Of a stretch of DNA of 64,000 nt, positions 50,501 to 61,268 are shown piece after piece. The number at the start of each line of letters is the position of its first letter. The stretch's first letter is position 1. The notes under the pieces were generated by a model. That model ran no database searches, was not told the origin of the DNA, and worked only from the letters and a program-made list of their open reading frames with translations. Source of the stretch: Leucocoprinus leucothites (taxonomy: Eukaryota > Basidiomycota > Agaricomycetes > Agaricales > Agaricaceae); the NCBI GenBank assembly GCA_013368445.1, contig JAACJO010000014.1, positions 62,001-126,000 on the forward strand, read 5' to 3'. The position numbers and the translations under genes were made by a program.

Positions 50501-52547
50501 GCAAGCGCCAATCTCTGTCTCTGTCCTCCACTCAACGCAACACCAGTCGCTGCTGACGAGGACCCCAACACCGTCTTGTACCCATCAGGCAAATCCTTGA
50601 CAAACTCATGTACCATCGCCATCCTACACGCTTCCTCAACCTCGGAATTCTTGACTAGCGCAGTAGCCCCATCTGGCCTTCCGTAGATTCCGACCGCGAC
50701 ATTTTCCCAAAGCGTCCGTCCATCCAGTACAACGACTCCACCGAAGCCCTGAGACACGCCAGCAATTTGACTTCGAAGCCACGTGTTATCGAGGTACCGT
50801 ACGTCTTGATCATCCAGCATAACGGTTCCTGAACTAGGCTCGTACATCTGCATAAGCAGTGCAGCGATTGTGGACTTCCCGGAACCGGAAGCACCAACGA
50901 TAAATGTCGTTTCGTTTGCTGGAAGGTAGAGCGAGACATTAGAGAGGACAGTCGTGGAGGGTTTGGATGGGTAGGCGAAGGAGACATCGTGAAGGGCAAA
51001 TTCGCCATAGCATCTTGTTGGGGTGATTTTTTGGAGAGTGTGATTACGAGGTCTGGATGAGGGTTTTTGTCTCCTAGAGGAGGAACGAACAGAGCTTCGG
51101 ACAGCAGAAGGGAGAGGAGATGTCGGAAGCGTTGAAGGGGAGGAAGAGGGAGAGTCGTGGATGGTCTCCATCAAAGCTGCCATGGCGAATTTGCCTTTGG
51201 CGAGAACGATGAACTGCGGTATGCACATCTGAAGGTTGGAGGTCGCGATCAGGCAAGCCCAAAAGGTGGCCATGACATCACCAGCGGAGACCTTGCCGTC
51301 TCTGACTAGCTTGGAGCCGAACCAGAATCCTTGGACGAACATCGCCATCATGACGAATTGTGCGAGGGCACTTGTCACGCCCCACACCTTGTTCAAGCGC
51401 TTCGCAGCCAGTTTGAGAGACTCAAAGGCACCGATGGCACGTGTGAGCTCGAAAGCCTGGGCATTGAAAGCCTTGACAGTAGATATGGCGGTGAGTGCAC
51501 GATCAACGAAAGTGGCTGCGGTGGCAGTCTCTGAGCGTTCATGGAAAAGGAGTGGGGTGGCGAGAGATTGTGAAAGTGATTGGATGAGGATGAGGAGAGG
51601 GACTGCGGAAAGGATGACAAGAGTAAGAGCCCATGAACGGATGAAGGCAAGGATGAGGCAGGTAAGAGTCGTTGTGAGGTATTGGATAAGGTAGCCTGAA
51701 GCGAGAGAAGTAGCCATCCGAACGTCATCGGTTTCGCTGAGAAGAATTTCAGTAAGACATTTCAATTTCTAACGAAACGACTAGCTCACCGAGAGAACTT
51801 AGCCATCATCCCCCCAGCATCCTGGTCGCCGAGATGTGTGTCGAACCACACCATGTCTTTTTGTGCGACTGAACGGTAAACAGCCTTACAAACAGCCATT
51901 GCATTGCGTTCCCCTGTCCAGATCCACAAGCTACTCGTCACGCTCCCGAGTGCAAGCGAACCCACAGCCAGACCGACAAGTTCGAGTGCGGCCATTCCTA
52001 CGGATTGGAGGAGTGCGTCCTTGGCCGCCTGTGGTGGGTTGGGGCCCACAGGGAACTTTGAAAACCCATCAAAAGCCTGGCCGACAACGTATGTCATAAA
52101 CGGTGCGATGCCACCGGCGATAACGGATGAGGAGATTGCAGGAACGAGGAGACATAGGACATGTCGACGGGAGAGAAGAGAGAAGAGGAGTTTTATTGAC
52201 GGTGCTGGTGGTTGCAATGTTGGTGTAGCTGGTGCTACAGAAGTAATCGATGGTGGTGCATCTTGTGCATGCTTGAAGCTAGATATGGACTTTGTTTCTG
52301 CAGAATAGATAGAAGATCGTGGAGAAAGGTCAAGGTCGTAATAGAGGTCATCGTCATGGTCGCTGGAAAAGCGAGTTTCGACCGCGAGGGTCGACGCGCG
52401 GCGCATTGCGCAAGATAGTGAGAGAGAACGAAGAGAAAATGCAAAGTGAATCCATCTCTGTGCGCTCGTCCTTTTCTTTTGTCTTTGCGCTTTCCGAGAA
52501 GAACAATTGAGTGGTTGTTGTGCATTGTTTGGCATCCTTCCAGACAA
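47581..52547 (-). CDS. ste6: STE6-like ABC exporter (ABC-B full transporter), 4 exons, two frameshifts
   Basis: Full-size TMD-NBD-TMD-NBD exporter; its yeast relative Ste6 secretes the farnesylated a-factor, and basidiomycete lipopeptide pheromones are thought to use such a pump. Exons: 52547-51790, 51736-50463, 50407-48525, 48469-47581. NBD1: GASGSGKST, LSGGQRQRLALARA, LDEATSALD (across intron 2). NBD2: GSSGSGKST, VSGGQAQRIQIARA, LDECTSALD. A long Ser/Glu-rich linker of about 260 residues lies between the halves. Two single bases are missing: at 49204-49211 (AAFDG to ILIGLKYY) and 48025-48031 (YGVPL to TLADEAQ). With both, about 1601 aa; the start could instead be the Met at 52406 (MRRASTLAVE). 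STE6 identity is by architecture and motif; MDR-type specificity is not excluded. Confidence 0.85.
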
Positions 52548-53505
52548 TAAGCTCGTACCTGCGTGATCTCAGCACAATGGAGAACCTGTCCCGGGCCACT
52601 GCCGCGTGGCTCTGCCGATATGGCCATTCGTGCTTCTATCTCCCTCCTGTCCTTTTCATAGCACGTTCTCAGGACCTATGTGGGAGCGACCACCGACGAG
52701 TCATTTCTGAAGGCTGTTGTTTGTCCACTACAGGAGTGTCAAACAATGATCATATTAATTGATCGGATCAAAAGATATTAAAGCCCGGCCCAAAGTGCCC
52801 TTGCTCCACCCGCCACCTCGAGCTTCAAGCTTCAGTATGTATAGCATTGCTTTCTCAATCTAGAGCTTGGGGGTATTCCGCGTAGCCATGAAGATATGCC
52901 GTCGCTTTTGAAATCGTTCCCCTACTTGCAAGCAAATGAAACTTTGCTCGATAGTCTCGCACTCTCGCACTGTCTTCCCAAACCGCGACTCATCCCCCTA
53001 GCTCTTCCTTCTTGACGGAAATATCTCTCCTCTCCTATCAAAATTTGGACACCATCAGCTCTTTCGTTTTCCGTTTTTCATGCCCAATGAGCCCGAAAGC
53101 AATGCTGCAGGCAGTGTTAAGTAAACAGCCACCATATCATCAAAAAAAGTTGATAATCAACTCGGGCGTTTCGGCTCCCGCGAAGACTACCTGAGGTCGT
53201 TCGCACACGGGTTATGGGATACCTTTCCTGTCTGACCGGAATTTGGTTCATCAGAATAAGGCTCTGCGGCCACTGTGTTTGAATGGTCCCCCGTTCCACT
53301 GACAACTGCTCAAATGCTTACAAGCAAGCCGCATTGGTTCTGTTTACAGTGTGTGACAATGCCAAATACGGGCTGAGATTGAAACTTGATCGATTGATCA
53401 ATTAATGGCGGTTGTTCAACACCAGTGCCACCGACATGGACACACTAATATGTAAACCCCCTATTCCCTAGACTCCCGAGAGCTTTGTACCACTCCCATC
53501 CCATC
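52548..53505. other. Intergenic, promoter block of F-box F (duplicated)
   Basis: No gene. From about 52940 the sequence matches about 56890-57488 upstream of F-box H, ending with the palindrome and CATCCCATCATG at the start codon, so the whole promoter block was duplicated with the gene. Confidence 0.55.
53387..53400. promoter_or_regulatory. Palindromic motif upstream of F-box F
   Basis: Perfect TGATCGATTGATCA, 106 bp before the ATG at 53506. Confidence 0.42.
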
Positions 53506-55117
53506 ATGGAACTCGACCACGACATATGGCACGAAATCACGTGTTTACTTGCAAACCAATCTGATAAACAAACTCTACTTGTACTCGCACTCGTGTCGCG
53601 GACACTATCAGGCCTCGCGCTTCCTGCTCTATGGAGAGACTTCTTCTCTCTTGAGGAAATTGTCTTTACCATCAACTCTTTTGCGTCCGAGGACGATCAT
53701 TTCCTTGTTTCATTCGAATCCCCCGAATGGGATGATGAAGCGCCCGCTGGTCGCTGGGTAAGCGGTAATAGCTACACCAGCAGTTGTGCCCTAGTACTTA
53801 CACAGAACGCGCACTGCTCTCTAGGATCTGTACCGCCCAATTCCGGAACATGCTCGCATTCGCGTGTCCGAATATCTTTCATACGTCCGTACGTACGTGC
53901 ATGACCCTAACCGAGACGAGGAAGACAGGGCCAAGGATGAATATCTATGGTCACACTTGCCTATCTGGCTTGGCTTGGATGGTCCCCTATTCCCCCGTTT
54001 GCATCACCTATATATCCAGGTTTTTGCAGGACGCCGCGCTGATGTGCTCCTCTCTCTTTTATGTCCCTCTATCGGCAATCTGATTCTCGAATTTCAAGAA
54101 GGGCCGGTGGAAGTCAAAGAAATTTCAACGATAATTGACGCCATTGTAAACAAGGGGTGCGATCTTCATCGGCTTCAGTTCGTTGGCCCGATCTGCCCCC
54201 CTTTGCTCTCCGATCCTTCGGCTTTCAAAAATCTCCGCTGTCTCGACATAGCCGTTAACAACTCCGAACCAGTGGAACCGTCATCCAAAGTTTCAATTGC
54301 CGACCTTCTCACCTCTCTCCCTTCCCTCTATCACTTCTACTGTGATACTGAGGCATACATTATGCCTCTCCCTGGATCAGACATCATCTGTCACGACTCT
54401 CTCACTGACCTTGACATATATGGACCCGCATCCGAGATAGAGAAAATTTTGCTTGGTTTTAGATTTCCCTTGTTATTGATACTCCAGTTCGTCGCACATG
54501 AAGGGACTTTTCCTCAATTCGAGCGACTCTACGAGACGATTACGTCTCGTTCGCCGATGATTCGTCAATTCTTTTCAGGATTAGGATCGGGGCTTCACGA
54601 ACCAACACTAGAGGACCTGACTCCTCTCTTCAAACTCGCTCTCGAATCACTCGACTGTCAAATTTCAAAGCACCTTTCGGCCTCGGACGTGGAAACGCTG
54701 GTCAAGAGCTTTCCAAAATTACAAAAGCTCCACCTATCTACACCTTCCACTTACTTTCACGCCGCGGAAATTTACAGTATCTTGTCTCAGCACCCTCGAC
54801 TCGAAGACCTGGAAATTCCAGTCGACCTACAGGATCTTCTCTCGCCGTCAGCACTGGATGATACCACGGTCGGAGCACCCAACCATGTTCCGTCGAAATC
54901 GCGCATATGGAAGCTTAGCTTGGACAGTGCCAGTAACATACCTTCTGTAATGCCGGAGATTGGAAATCTCGCTAAGAACTTGCTTAGATTGTTCCCGAAT
55001 CTGTCAAACGTGTGCACGATGTGTAGTATAGCCTTTGAAAGGGAAATGGAGCGCATGATCTGGGCGTTGCAGACGGATGTAGTGCAACAAGGGCCGGGGC
55101 TTACGCCGGAGTATTAG
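53506..55117 (+). CDS. F-box protein F, 2 exons, 514 aa
   Basis: Intact member of the A/B subfamily. Exon 1 53506-53757, a 67-bp intron (53758-53824, gtaagc...ctctag), exon 2 53825-55117. The intron length is not a multiple of three, so it must be spliced to join MELDHDIWHEITCLLANQ...GRW to DLYRPIPEHARIRVSEYLSY; this proves the intron position for the whole subfamily. F-box-like N-terminus, LRR-like body, and C-terminal LFPNLSNVCTM plus a helix FEREMERMIWALQTDVV. Strong nucleotide similarity to H indicates a recent duplication. Presumed SCF adaptor, target unknown. Confidence 0.87.
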
Positions 55118-55529
55118 TTGAATAGAACTCATTACCTACTATATAATAGAACAGTTCTACAATTATGACGCGTAGTACTTATGCGAGAAAAGAGTTTCAA
55201 TAAAACCCGCCCACAACTCAAACAAATACTTTGGAATCCTACAAACCAAGGAACTGCGAGAAATTCGACCGAAATTGCTTGTCTGGAAAAGTCAACACGG
55301 CTCGAAGAGCAAGTATTGTGATGTCACCTTTGTGAAACTTACAATAGACAGACCAGAGTATTCATCATATTGATGTTGTGTGGGGGCTTCGTCTCCCACA
55401 TACTATAAGGAATGACAATATGTACCTTTCAGGAACGAAGTTTTGTTTACTCCTGTCCAATCCCACAGCGAACCCCCGGAAGCATACAAATTCCAATCGT
55501 CGATCCCCCTTCCTCTCTCTCCCTTTCCT
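55118..55529. other. 3' flank of F-box F and junction with relic G
   Basis: Contains the conserved subfamily 3' flank (about 55118-55430, repeated at 60061-60392 and, reversed, at 8770-8918 and 12180-12333). No separate gene. Confidence 0.5.
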
Positions 55530-56262
55530 CAGCTACTTCAGCTGTGATATTGATGTACATAGTATGCCTCTCCCAGGATCAGACGTCGTTTGCCACAACT
55601 CCCTCCCAGAACTTCACATCTCTGGAGACGCATCTGAGATAGAGATGCTTTTGGTTAGTTTTAGATTTCCATTGTTAGTGCCAGTGAGACTCGAGCTCTT
55701 CACACTTGAAGGGACTTTTCCTCGACTCAAACTACTCGGAGACAATTATCTCTCTTTCGTCGATGATTTGTCATTTTATTTCAGCATCAATACCGGAGCT
55801 CCAGGCGCCAACACTAGACGACCTGACTCCTCTTTTCAATCTGGCCCCTGAATCACTTGATCGTCATATGTCAAAGGACTTTTCGGCCGCGGACGTGGAA
55901 AGACTTGTCAAGAGCTTGCCCAACTTGCAAAGGCTCCACCTATCTACACGTTCCATCTGCTTTTAGGCTGCGGAAATCTCCACTATCTTGTCCCAGCACC
56001 TTCGACTTGAAGACTAGGGAATTCCTATCGACTTTCAGGATCTTCTCCCGCCGTCAGTGCTGGATGATACCACGGTTGGAGCGCCGAAGCATTTTCCGTA
56101 GAAATCGCGCATATGGAAGATTAGCTTGGACATTCCCAGTAATACCTCTTATGAGACGCCGCAGATTGAAAACCCTGTTAAAGGTTGTCGAGCGTCGATG
56201 TGTTGAGTAGTTGGGAGATTACTACTGCAAAAGAAATGGAACGCATTATTGTGGGAAAGACT
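55530..56262 (+). pseudogene. F-box relic G (5'-truncated)
   Basis: Aligns with the second half of F and H, starting around MPLPGSDVVCHNSLPELHI and running to CAAAAGAAATGGAACGC. It has lost exon 1 and half of exon 2 and carries frameshifts and stops (for example after RSICF near 55964). The conserved 3' flank reappears at about 56730-56830, separated from the relic by an insertion of about 430 bp. Confidence 0.82.
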
Positions 56263-56264
56263 GT

Positions 56265-56700
56265 CGGGGTCATTGGGGATAGTAACTGGAGGCCGAGGGG
56301 ATCATACATGAGAAGGAAATGCTACTATTATAGGCCCATATTGAGAGGTTAGTTGGATGATGAGAGGATAGAATATGACTATTAACTACAAGGAGTTTAT
56401 ATACTAAGGAACTCTAATGGTAGTAAAGATAGAAAAGGGGATGCCTAGCTACGAGCCTAGCGGCCTACAGGTAGCACGAGCCACCGTCTATGGTGAGTCT
56501 AAGCACATGAGCATCGAGACACCAAACACACGGGAAAATATAGATCATATCCAAAAGAAGAAAACAGAAGAAAACACAACCAAGTATTGTCTAGCTGAGT
56601 CTAGCACCATGTCCAAGCATCCATGCACAATCCTAGTACTGCTAATTAGGTAGCCCATCGGGTATCCTCACAGCATCTTCGCGCCGAAAATGGTTGTAGT
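56265..56700. mobile_element. Possible small insertion in the tail of relic G
   Basis: Sequence with no counterpart in F or H lies between the relic end and its conserved 3' flank. It starts TGTCGGGGTC, a start seen in some Copia LTRs, and may end near CCTCACA (about 56671). I could not find a convincing target-site duplication, so identity and borders are uncertain. Confidence 0.35.
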
Positions 56701-57488
56701 ATAACAACCCGAGGATCACTCGGGTTTATTAGATACTCATTACCTACTATGTAACAGCTCAGTCGCACGATTATGACGGGTGGTACTACGCCACAGGAGA
56801 GATTCAATAAAACTCGTCTACGAGCTTTGGGATGATTCCATGTAGCGATGAAGCTAGACCGTTATTTTTAGATCATCTCCTGAAAAGAAACGATATGGCT
56901 TTGCTTGATAGTCTCGCATTGACGGTCTTCCCAAACCGCGACTCATCCCCCCTAGCTCTTCCTTCTTGACGGAAATATCTCTTCTCTCCTATCAGATTTT
57001 TGGACACCACCAACTCTTTCGTTTCTCCGTTTATCAAGCCCAATGAGCCCGAAAGCACTGCTGCAGGCAGTGACTAAGTAAACAGCCACTGGCATATCAT
57101 CAAAAAAAGTTGATAATTAACTCGGGCGTTCCGGCTCCCACAAAGACTACCTGAGGTTGTTCGCACACGGGTTATGGGATACCTTTCCTGCCTGACCGGA
57201 ATTTGTATCATCAGGAAAAGGCTCTGCGGTCACTGTGTTTGAATGGTCCCTTGTTCCATTGACAGCTGCTCAAGCGCTTACTACAAGCAAGCCGCATTGG
57301 TTTTGTTTACAGCCGCATGATAATGCCAAACACTGGCTGAGATTGAAGCTTGATCGATTGATCAATTAGTGGCGGTTATTCAATTCAACGTTCAACGTTC
57401 AACATTAGTGGCACCGGCATGCACACACTGATATGTAAACCCCCTGTTCCTAAGTCTCCCGAGAGTTCTCTGCCACTCCCATCCCATC
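56701..57488. other. 3' flank of relic G and promoter block of F-box H
   Basis: No gene. About 56730-56830 is F-box 3' flank; from 56890 it is the duplicated promoter block. Confidence 0.5.
57351..57364. promoter_or_regulatory. Palindromic motif upstream of F-box H
   Basis: Perfect TGATCGATTGATCA, 125 bp before the ATG at 57489. Confidence 0.42.
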
Positions 57489-59079
57489 ATGAGACTAAGC
57501 CACGACATATGGCACGAAATCATGGGTTTACTTGCAAACCAATCTGATAAACAAACTCTACTCGTACTCGCACTCGTGTCGCGGACACTGTCAGGCCTCG
57601 CGCTTCCCGCTCTGTGGAGAGAACTATCCTCTCTTCAGAAAGTTGTCTTTACCATCAACTCCTTTGCCCCAGAGGACGATCATTTCCTCGTTTTTTACGC
57701 ACCCGACGAATCGAATGACGAAAGCCCTGCCGGTTGCTGGGTAAGCAGTAACAACTACGCCAGGAGTTGTGCCCTAGTACTTACACAGAACGCGCACTGC
57801 TCTCCAGGATCTGTGCCGCCCGATTCCGGAACATGCTCGCATTCACGTGTCCAAATATCTTTCATACGTCCGTACATACGTGCATGATCCAAATCCACCC
57901 GGGGAGGTTGTAGAGGATGAATACCTATGGCCACACTTGCCTGCCTGGCTTGGCTTGGATAGTCCGCTATTCCCCCATTTGCATCACCTACACGTCCGTG
58001 TTTATGCAGGACGCCGTGCTGATGCACTCCTCTCTCTTTTATGCCCCTCTATCGACCATCTGAATCTCAAATTCGACGAGGAGTCGGTGGAAGTCGAAGA
58101 AATTTCAACGATAATTGACGCCATTGCAAACAAGGGGTGTGATATTCGTCACCTTCAATTCATTGGTCAGATCTGTCCTCCTTTGCTCTCTGCCCCTTCG
58201 GCTTTCAAAAATCTCCGCCATCTCGACATAAAGGTCAATTCCGAACCAGTGGAATCACCATCCAAAGTTTCGATTGCCGACCTTCTCACCTCTCTCCCTT
58301 ACCTCAATCACTTCTGCTGTGATACTGAGGTATTTATTATGCCTCTCCCTGGATCAGACATCATTTTCCATGACTCCCTCACTGAGCTTGAAGCCTGTGG
58401 AGCCGCATCCGAGATAGAGAAATTTTTACTTGGTTTTATATTTCCGTCGTTATTGAAACTCGAGTTCCTCACACTGGGAGGGACTTTACCTCGATTCAAG
58501 CGACTATGCGAGACGATTACGTCTCGTTCGCCGATGATTCGCCGATTCTCTTCAGAATCAGGATCGGGGCTTCACGAACCAACACTAGAGGACCTGACTC
58601 CTCTGTTCAAACTCGCTCTCGAAACGCTCGAATGTCTGGTTTCAGACGATTTTTCGGCCTCGGACGTGGGAACACTGGTCAAGAACTTGCCAAACTTACA
58701 AATGTTCCACCTATCTACACCTTCCACTGACTTTCACGCCGCGGAAATTTACAGTATCTTGTCTCAGCACCCTCGACTCGAAGACCTGGAAGTTCCAGTC
58801 GACCTACAGGATCTTCTCTCGCCGTCGGCACTGGATGATACCACGGTCGGAGGGCCAAGACCATTCCCATTCCCGTCGAAATCGCGTGTATGGAGGCTTG
58901 ATTTGACCATGGCCGGGAACAAACCTTCTGCAACGCCGGAGCTTGAAAATCTCGCTCGGAACTTGTTTAAACTGTTCCCGAAACTGTCACACGTGTCGGG
59001 GGTGGGTTATATGGCCTTTATAATGGAAATACACCGCATGATCTTGAAGAGAAGAATAGGCGAGTTCGTCAGAAATTGA
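57489..59079 (+). CDS. F-box protein H, 2 exons, 507 aa, LTR-derived tail
   Basis: Close paralog of F. Exon 1 57489-57740, a 67-bp intron (57741-57807, gtaagc...tctccag), exon 2 57808-59079. All but the end aligns with F. After the codons for HRMIL the frame enters the LTR insertion at 59045 and stops at 59079, so the last residues (KRRIGEFVRN) are element-derived and replace the native QTDVVQQ-type tail. Only about 20 native residues are lost, so the protein may still work; the original stop and 3' flank lie beyond the LTR at about 60064. Confidence 0.84.
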
Positions 59080-60009
59080 ATGTGAGCGCGACAGCGTCCG
59101 TCTGTCGCTGGCTAGTGACCCAAATATAAAATAGAGTAGTTAGATTTTTGAATGGATGATAGAATGGAACGATGACTCAGCGCGAACGCGATGATGCGAA
59201 ACGTTGCTGAGGAGTGAGATCGAGTATAAGAATGCACTTTCGAGCTGCAAGTACGGTCTTGAGCTCGCAAGTTCAGACAAGAGTGAGATAGAAAGTAGGG
59301 GTGGATTTCACTAAGGGAATATTCGCAGATACATGATAGTATTTATACTAACCGCCTGCTAGTACCTACGAATGTTAAAGACAATAGAGACGAGTAGAAA
59401 CGAGTGTTTACGGCGACGATTTTCCGATATCTTAAGGTCATAAGGATATATCTGAGAAATATTAGTGGTGGAAAAAGGAGTGGAGAGAGAATACATGTGG
59501 TCGCCTGGATCCACACTATTAGACGAAGCGATGGGACAAGGCAAGAGAGAGTAGAGTGGGGCGCGTATGACGATTTTATGGAGATTTTTCGAGCAAGGTT
59601 CGAGGGAAAAGAAAATGATTGGATAAGGCAAAATGAAAAAGAGCGGACTTCTGTCAATTGAATGACAAGTCCCAACTCGGCGGCGTTGAAGCCATCAAAA
59701 CCGAGTAGAAAGAGCGGGTTGGAAGCTGGAAAGGAAATGATAACGGGGAAATGAGGGACGAAATTTAAAATTGAGAAATGAGGGGAAGTGAGGGAGAGAT
59801 TGTGGGTGCAAGCGGCGGTTATTCTTGATCGGATGTGACAGGTCGGCTTGATGTGCATAGGCGGCGGCCGTTCTTGATAACTGCGAGGCGGTTGAGATAG
59901 TGTAGTGGTAGCGATGAATAGGGAAACAGGGAATGTCTGCAGAATCGGGTATTAGAGGGAGGAGGGCTGATGGCAGTGATCTGACATTAGCGGGCGTCCG
60001 ATCTCTACA
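59045..60009 (-). mobile_element. Solo-LTR-like insertion 2 (965 bp)
   Basis: Absent from paralog F. On the plus strand it runs TGAAGAGAAG...CTCTACA and is flanked by 4-bp direct repeats ATCT (59041-59044 and 60010-60013). Reversed, it begins TGTAGAGAT and ends TTCTCTTCA, like insertion 1 (TGTGGAGAT...CTCTTCA), and shares a TATA-type stretch, CCTTAGTGAA, and the block AGCGAC...GTCGCGCTC near the 3' end. Its minus-strand open frames (59343-60084) are not conserved and look fortuitous. Same family, opposite orientation. Confidence 0.76.
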
Positions 60010-60392
60010 ATCTTGGCGTTGTAAACGGGTGTAGTACAACACAAGCCGGGGCTTACGCTGGAGTATTAGCTGAATAGAACTCATTACCTACTGTGTAATA
60101 GGTCGGTTCTACAATTATGACGCGCAGTACTTATGCGAGAAAAGAGTTTCAATAAAACCCGCCCACAATTCAAACAAATACTTTGGAATCCTACAAACCA
60201 GAGAACTGCAAGACATTCGACCGGAACTGGTCAGGAAAAGTGGATGCAGTTTTAAGAACAGGCATTGTGATCGGCGCTCCGTCGCCTTTGTGAAACTTAC
60301 AATAGACAAACCCGAGTATTCATCAGATTGACATTTCGTAGGGTCTCGCCTCCCAAAAATACTATAAGAAATGACAATACGTACCTTTCAAG

Positions 60393-61268
60393 GAGGAAAA
60401 TATGTGTATCTCACTTCGATCCGATAGCTACGGTCTTATTATTACTCGGGGACATAGCAGCTTCAAGCGTTGGTATGTCTGACTTCTTCACTGTCGTTGT
60501 GTCTTTGAAGCAGTGTTGGCTCCAGTCAAGCGACAGTCATCGGTCACAGTTCCAGTCAAGCTGACCAAGTCACATCAGCAACGACTGGTCAATGACCGAT
60601 GCCCAGATCAACTAGCTAGAAATGGTTAACACTAAGATTAGGGACGTACCTAGCTGACACTCCGACACAATGTAAAGCTCGGCATCGATGGTAATGAGGT
60701 AGATATTGCGAAAATACACCGCGGTTTGGGTGGGAGAACCTTACCTCTGCCCCCAAATGATATAATTCTACCGAGTTCACGAGGGACATACCTAAGAATG
60801 ACATTCAGCAGATGGATAAGCTCGACATTGAACAGTAAGAATAATCACAGCAGCCACCTCCAGCTGGCAGAAGCACTCTCTGAAGTCAGCAGAACGAGTG
60901 TTTTCAGTGAAACTCACCTGCTTCAACACCACGAGATTTAGTCTACCATATGATACTGCCAAGTGCTGAGCATAGTAAGCATGCACCCAACTTCTGTCGG
61001 CCTGATGAGCAGGTGGTACTCTATGTCTCGAGACTTCAGTCTATTGAATGAAGCCTATCTCTCATGTATTGTCGGTGCTTACTCGTTACTTATCACATAT
61101 GATGATAGGTTGCTATTCTTAACTTGTGAGCACGAGTTCATTTGTAGCAGCATGGCTAGAGTTTTATAATACCAAGTAAACAAATGAGTTGGCGACTGTG
61201 TTCATATAAAAGGTGCTTTTATGTTGTAGAATAATAAGAAGCACCCATCTCACCTAAGTTGTCAGACA
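60393..61268. other. Upstream region of the hAT transposase
   Basis: No gene; should contain the left end of the hAT element and its promoter. CCAGTCAAGC occurs twice near 60521 and 60552, like hAT subterminal repeats. Confidence 0.4.
60511..60530 (+). repeat. Candidate left terminal inverted repeat of the hAT element
   Basis: CAGTGTTGGCTCCAGTCAAG starts like hAT termini (CAGTG/CAGGG) and is followed by repeated CCAGTCAAGC. The right end is outside the window, so this cannot be confirmed. Confidence 0.3.

Larger units (their letters stand above)
52940..55430. repeat. F-box block, copy 1 (promoter + F + 3' flank)
   Basis: Aligns with about 56890-60392 once the 965-bp LTR in the latter is ignored. 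Shared elements: the upstream tract with CTTCCCAAACCGCGACTCAT, the palindrome, the two-exon gene, and the 3' flank with TTTCAATAAAACCCGCCCAC. Confidence 0.75.
56890..60392. repeat. F-box block, copy 2 (promoter + H + LTR + 3' flank)
   Basis: Counterpart of 52940-55430, interrupted by the LTR at 59045-60009. Similarity fades at about 60392. Confidence 0.75.

Noticed and set aside
59343..60084. Minus-strand frames of 129-171 residues
   Set aside because: They lie inside the LTR-like insertion, are low-complexity and not conserved in insertion 1.
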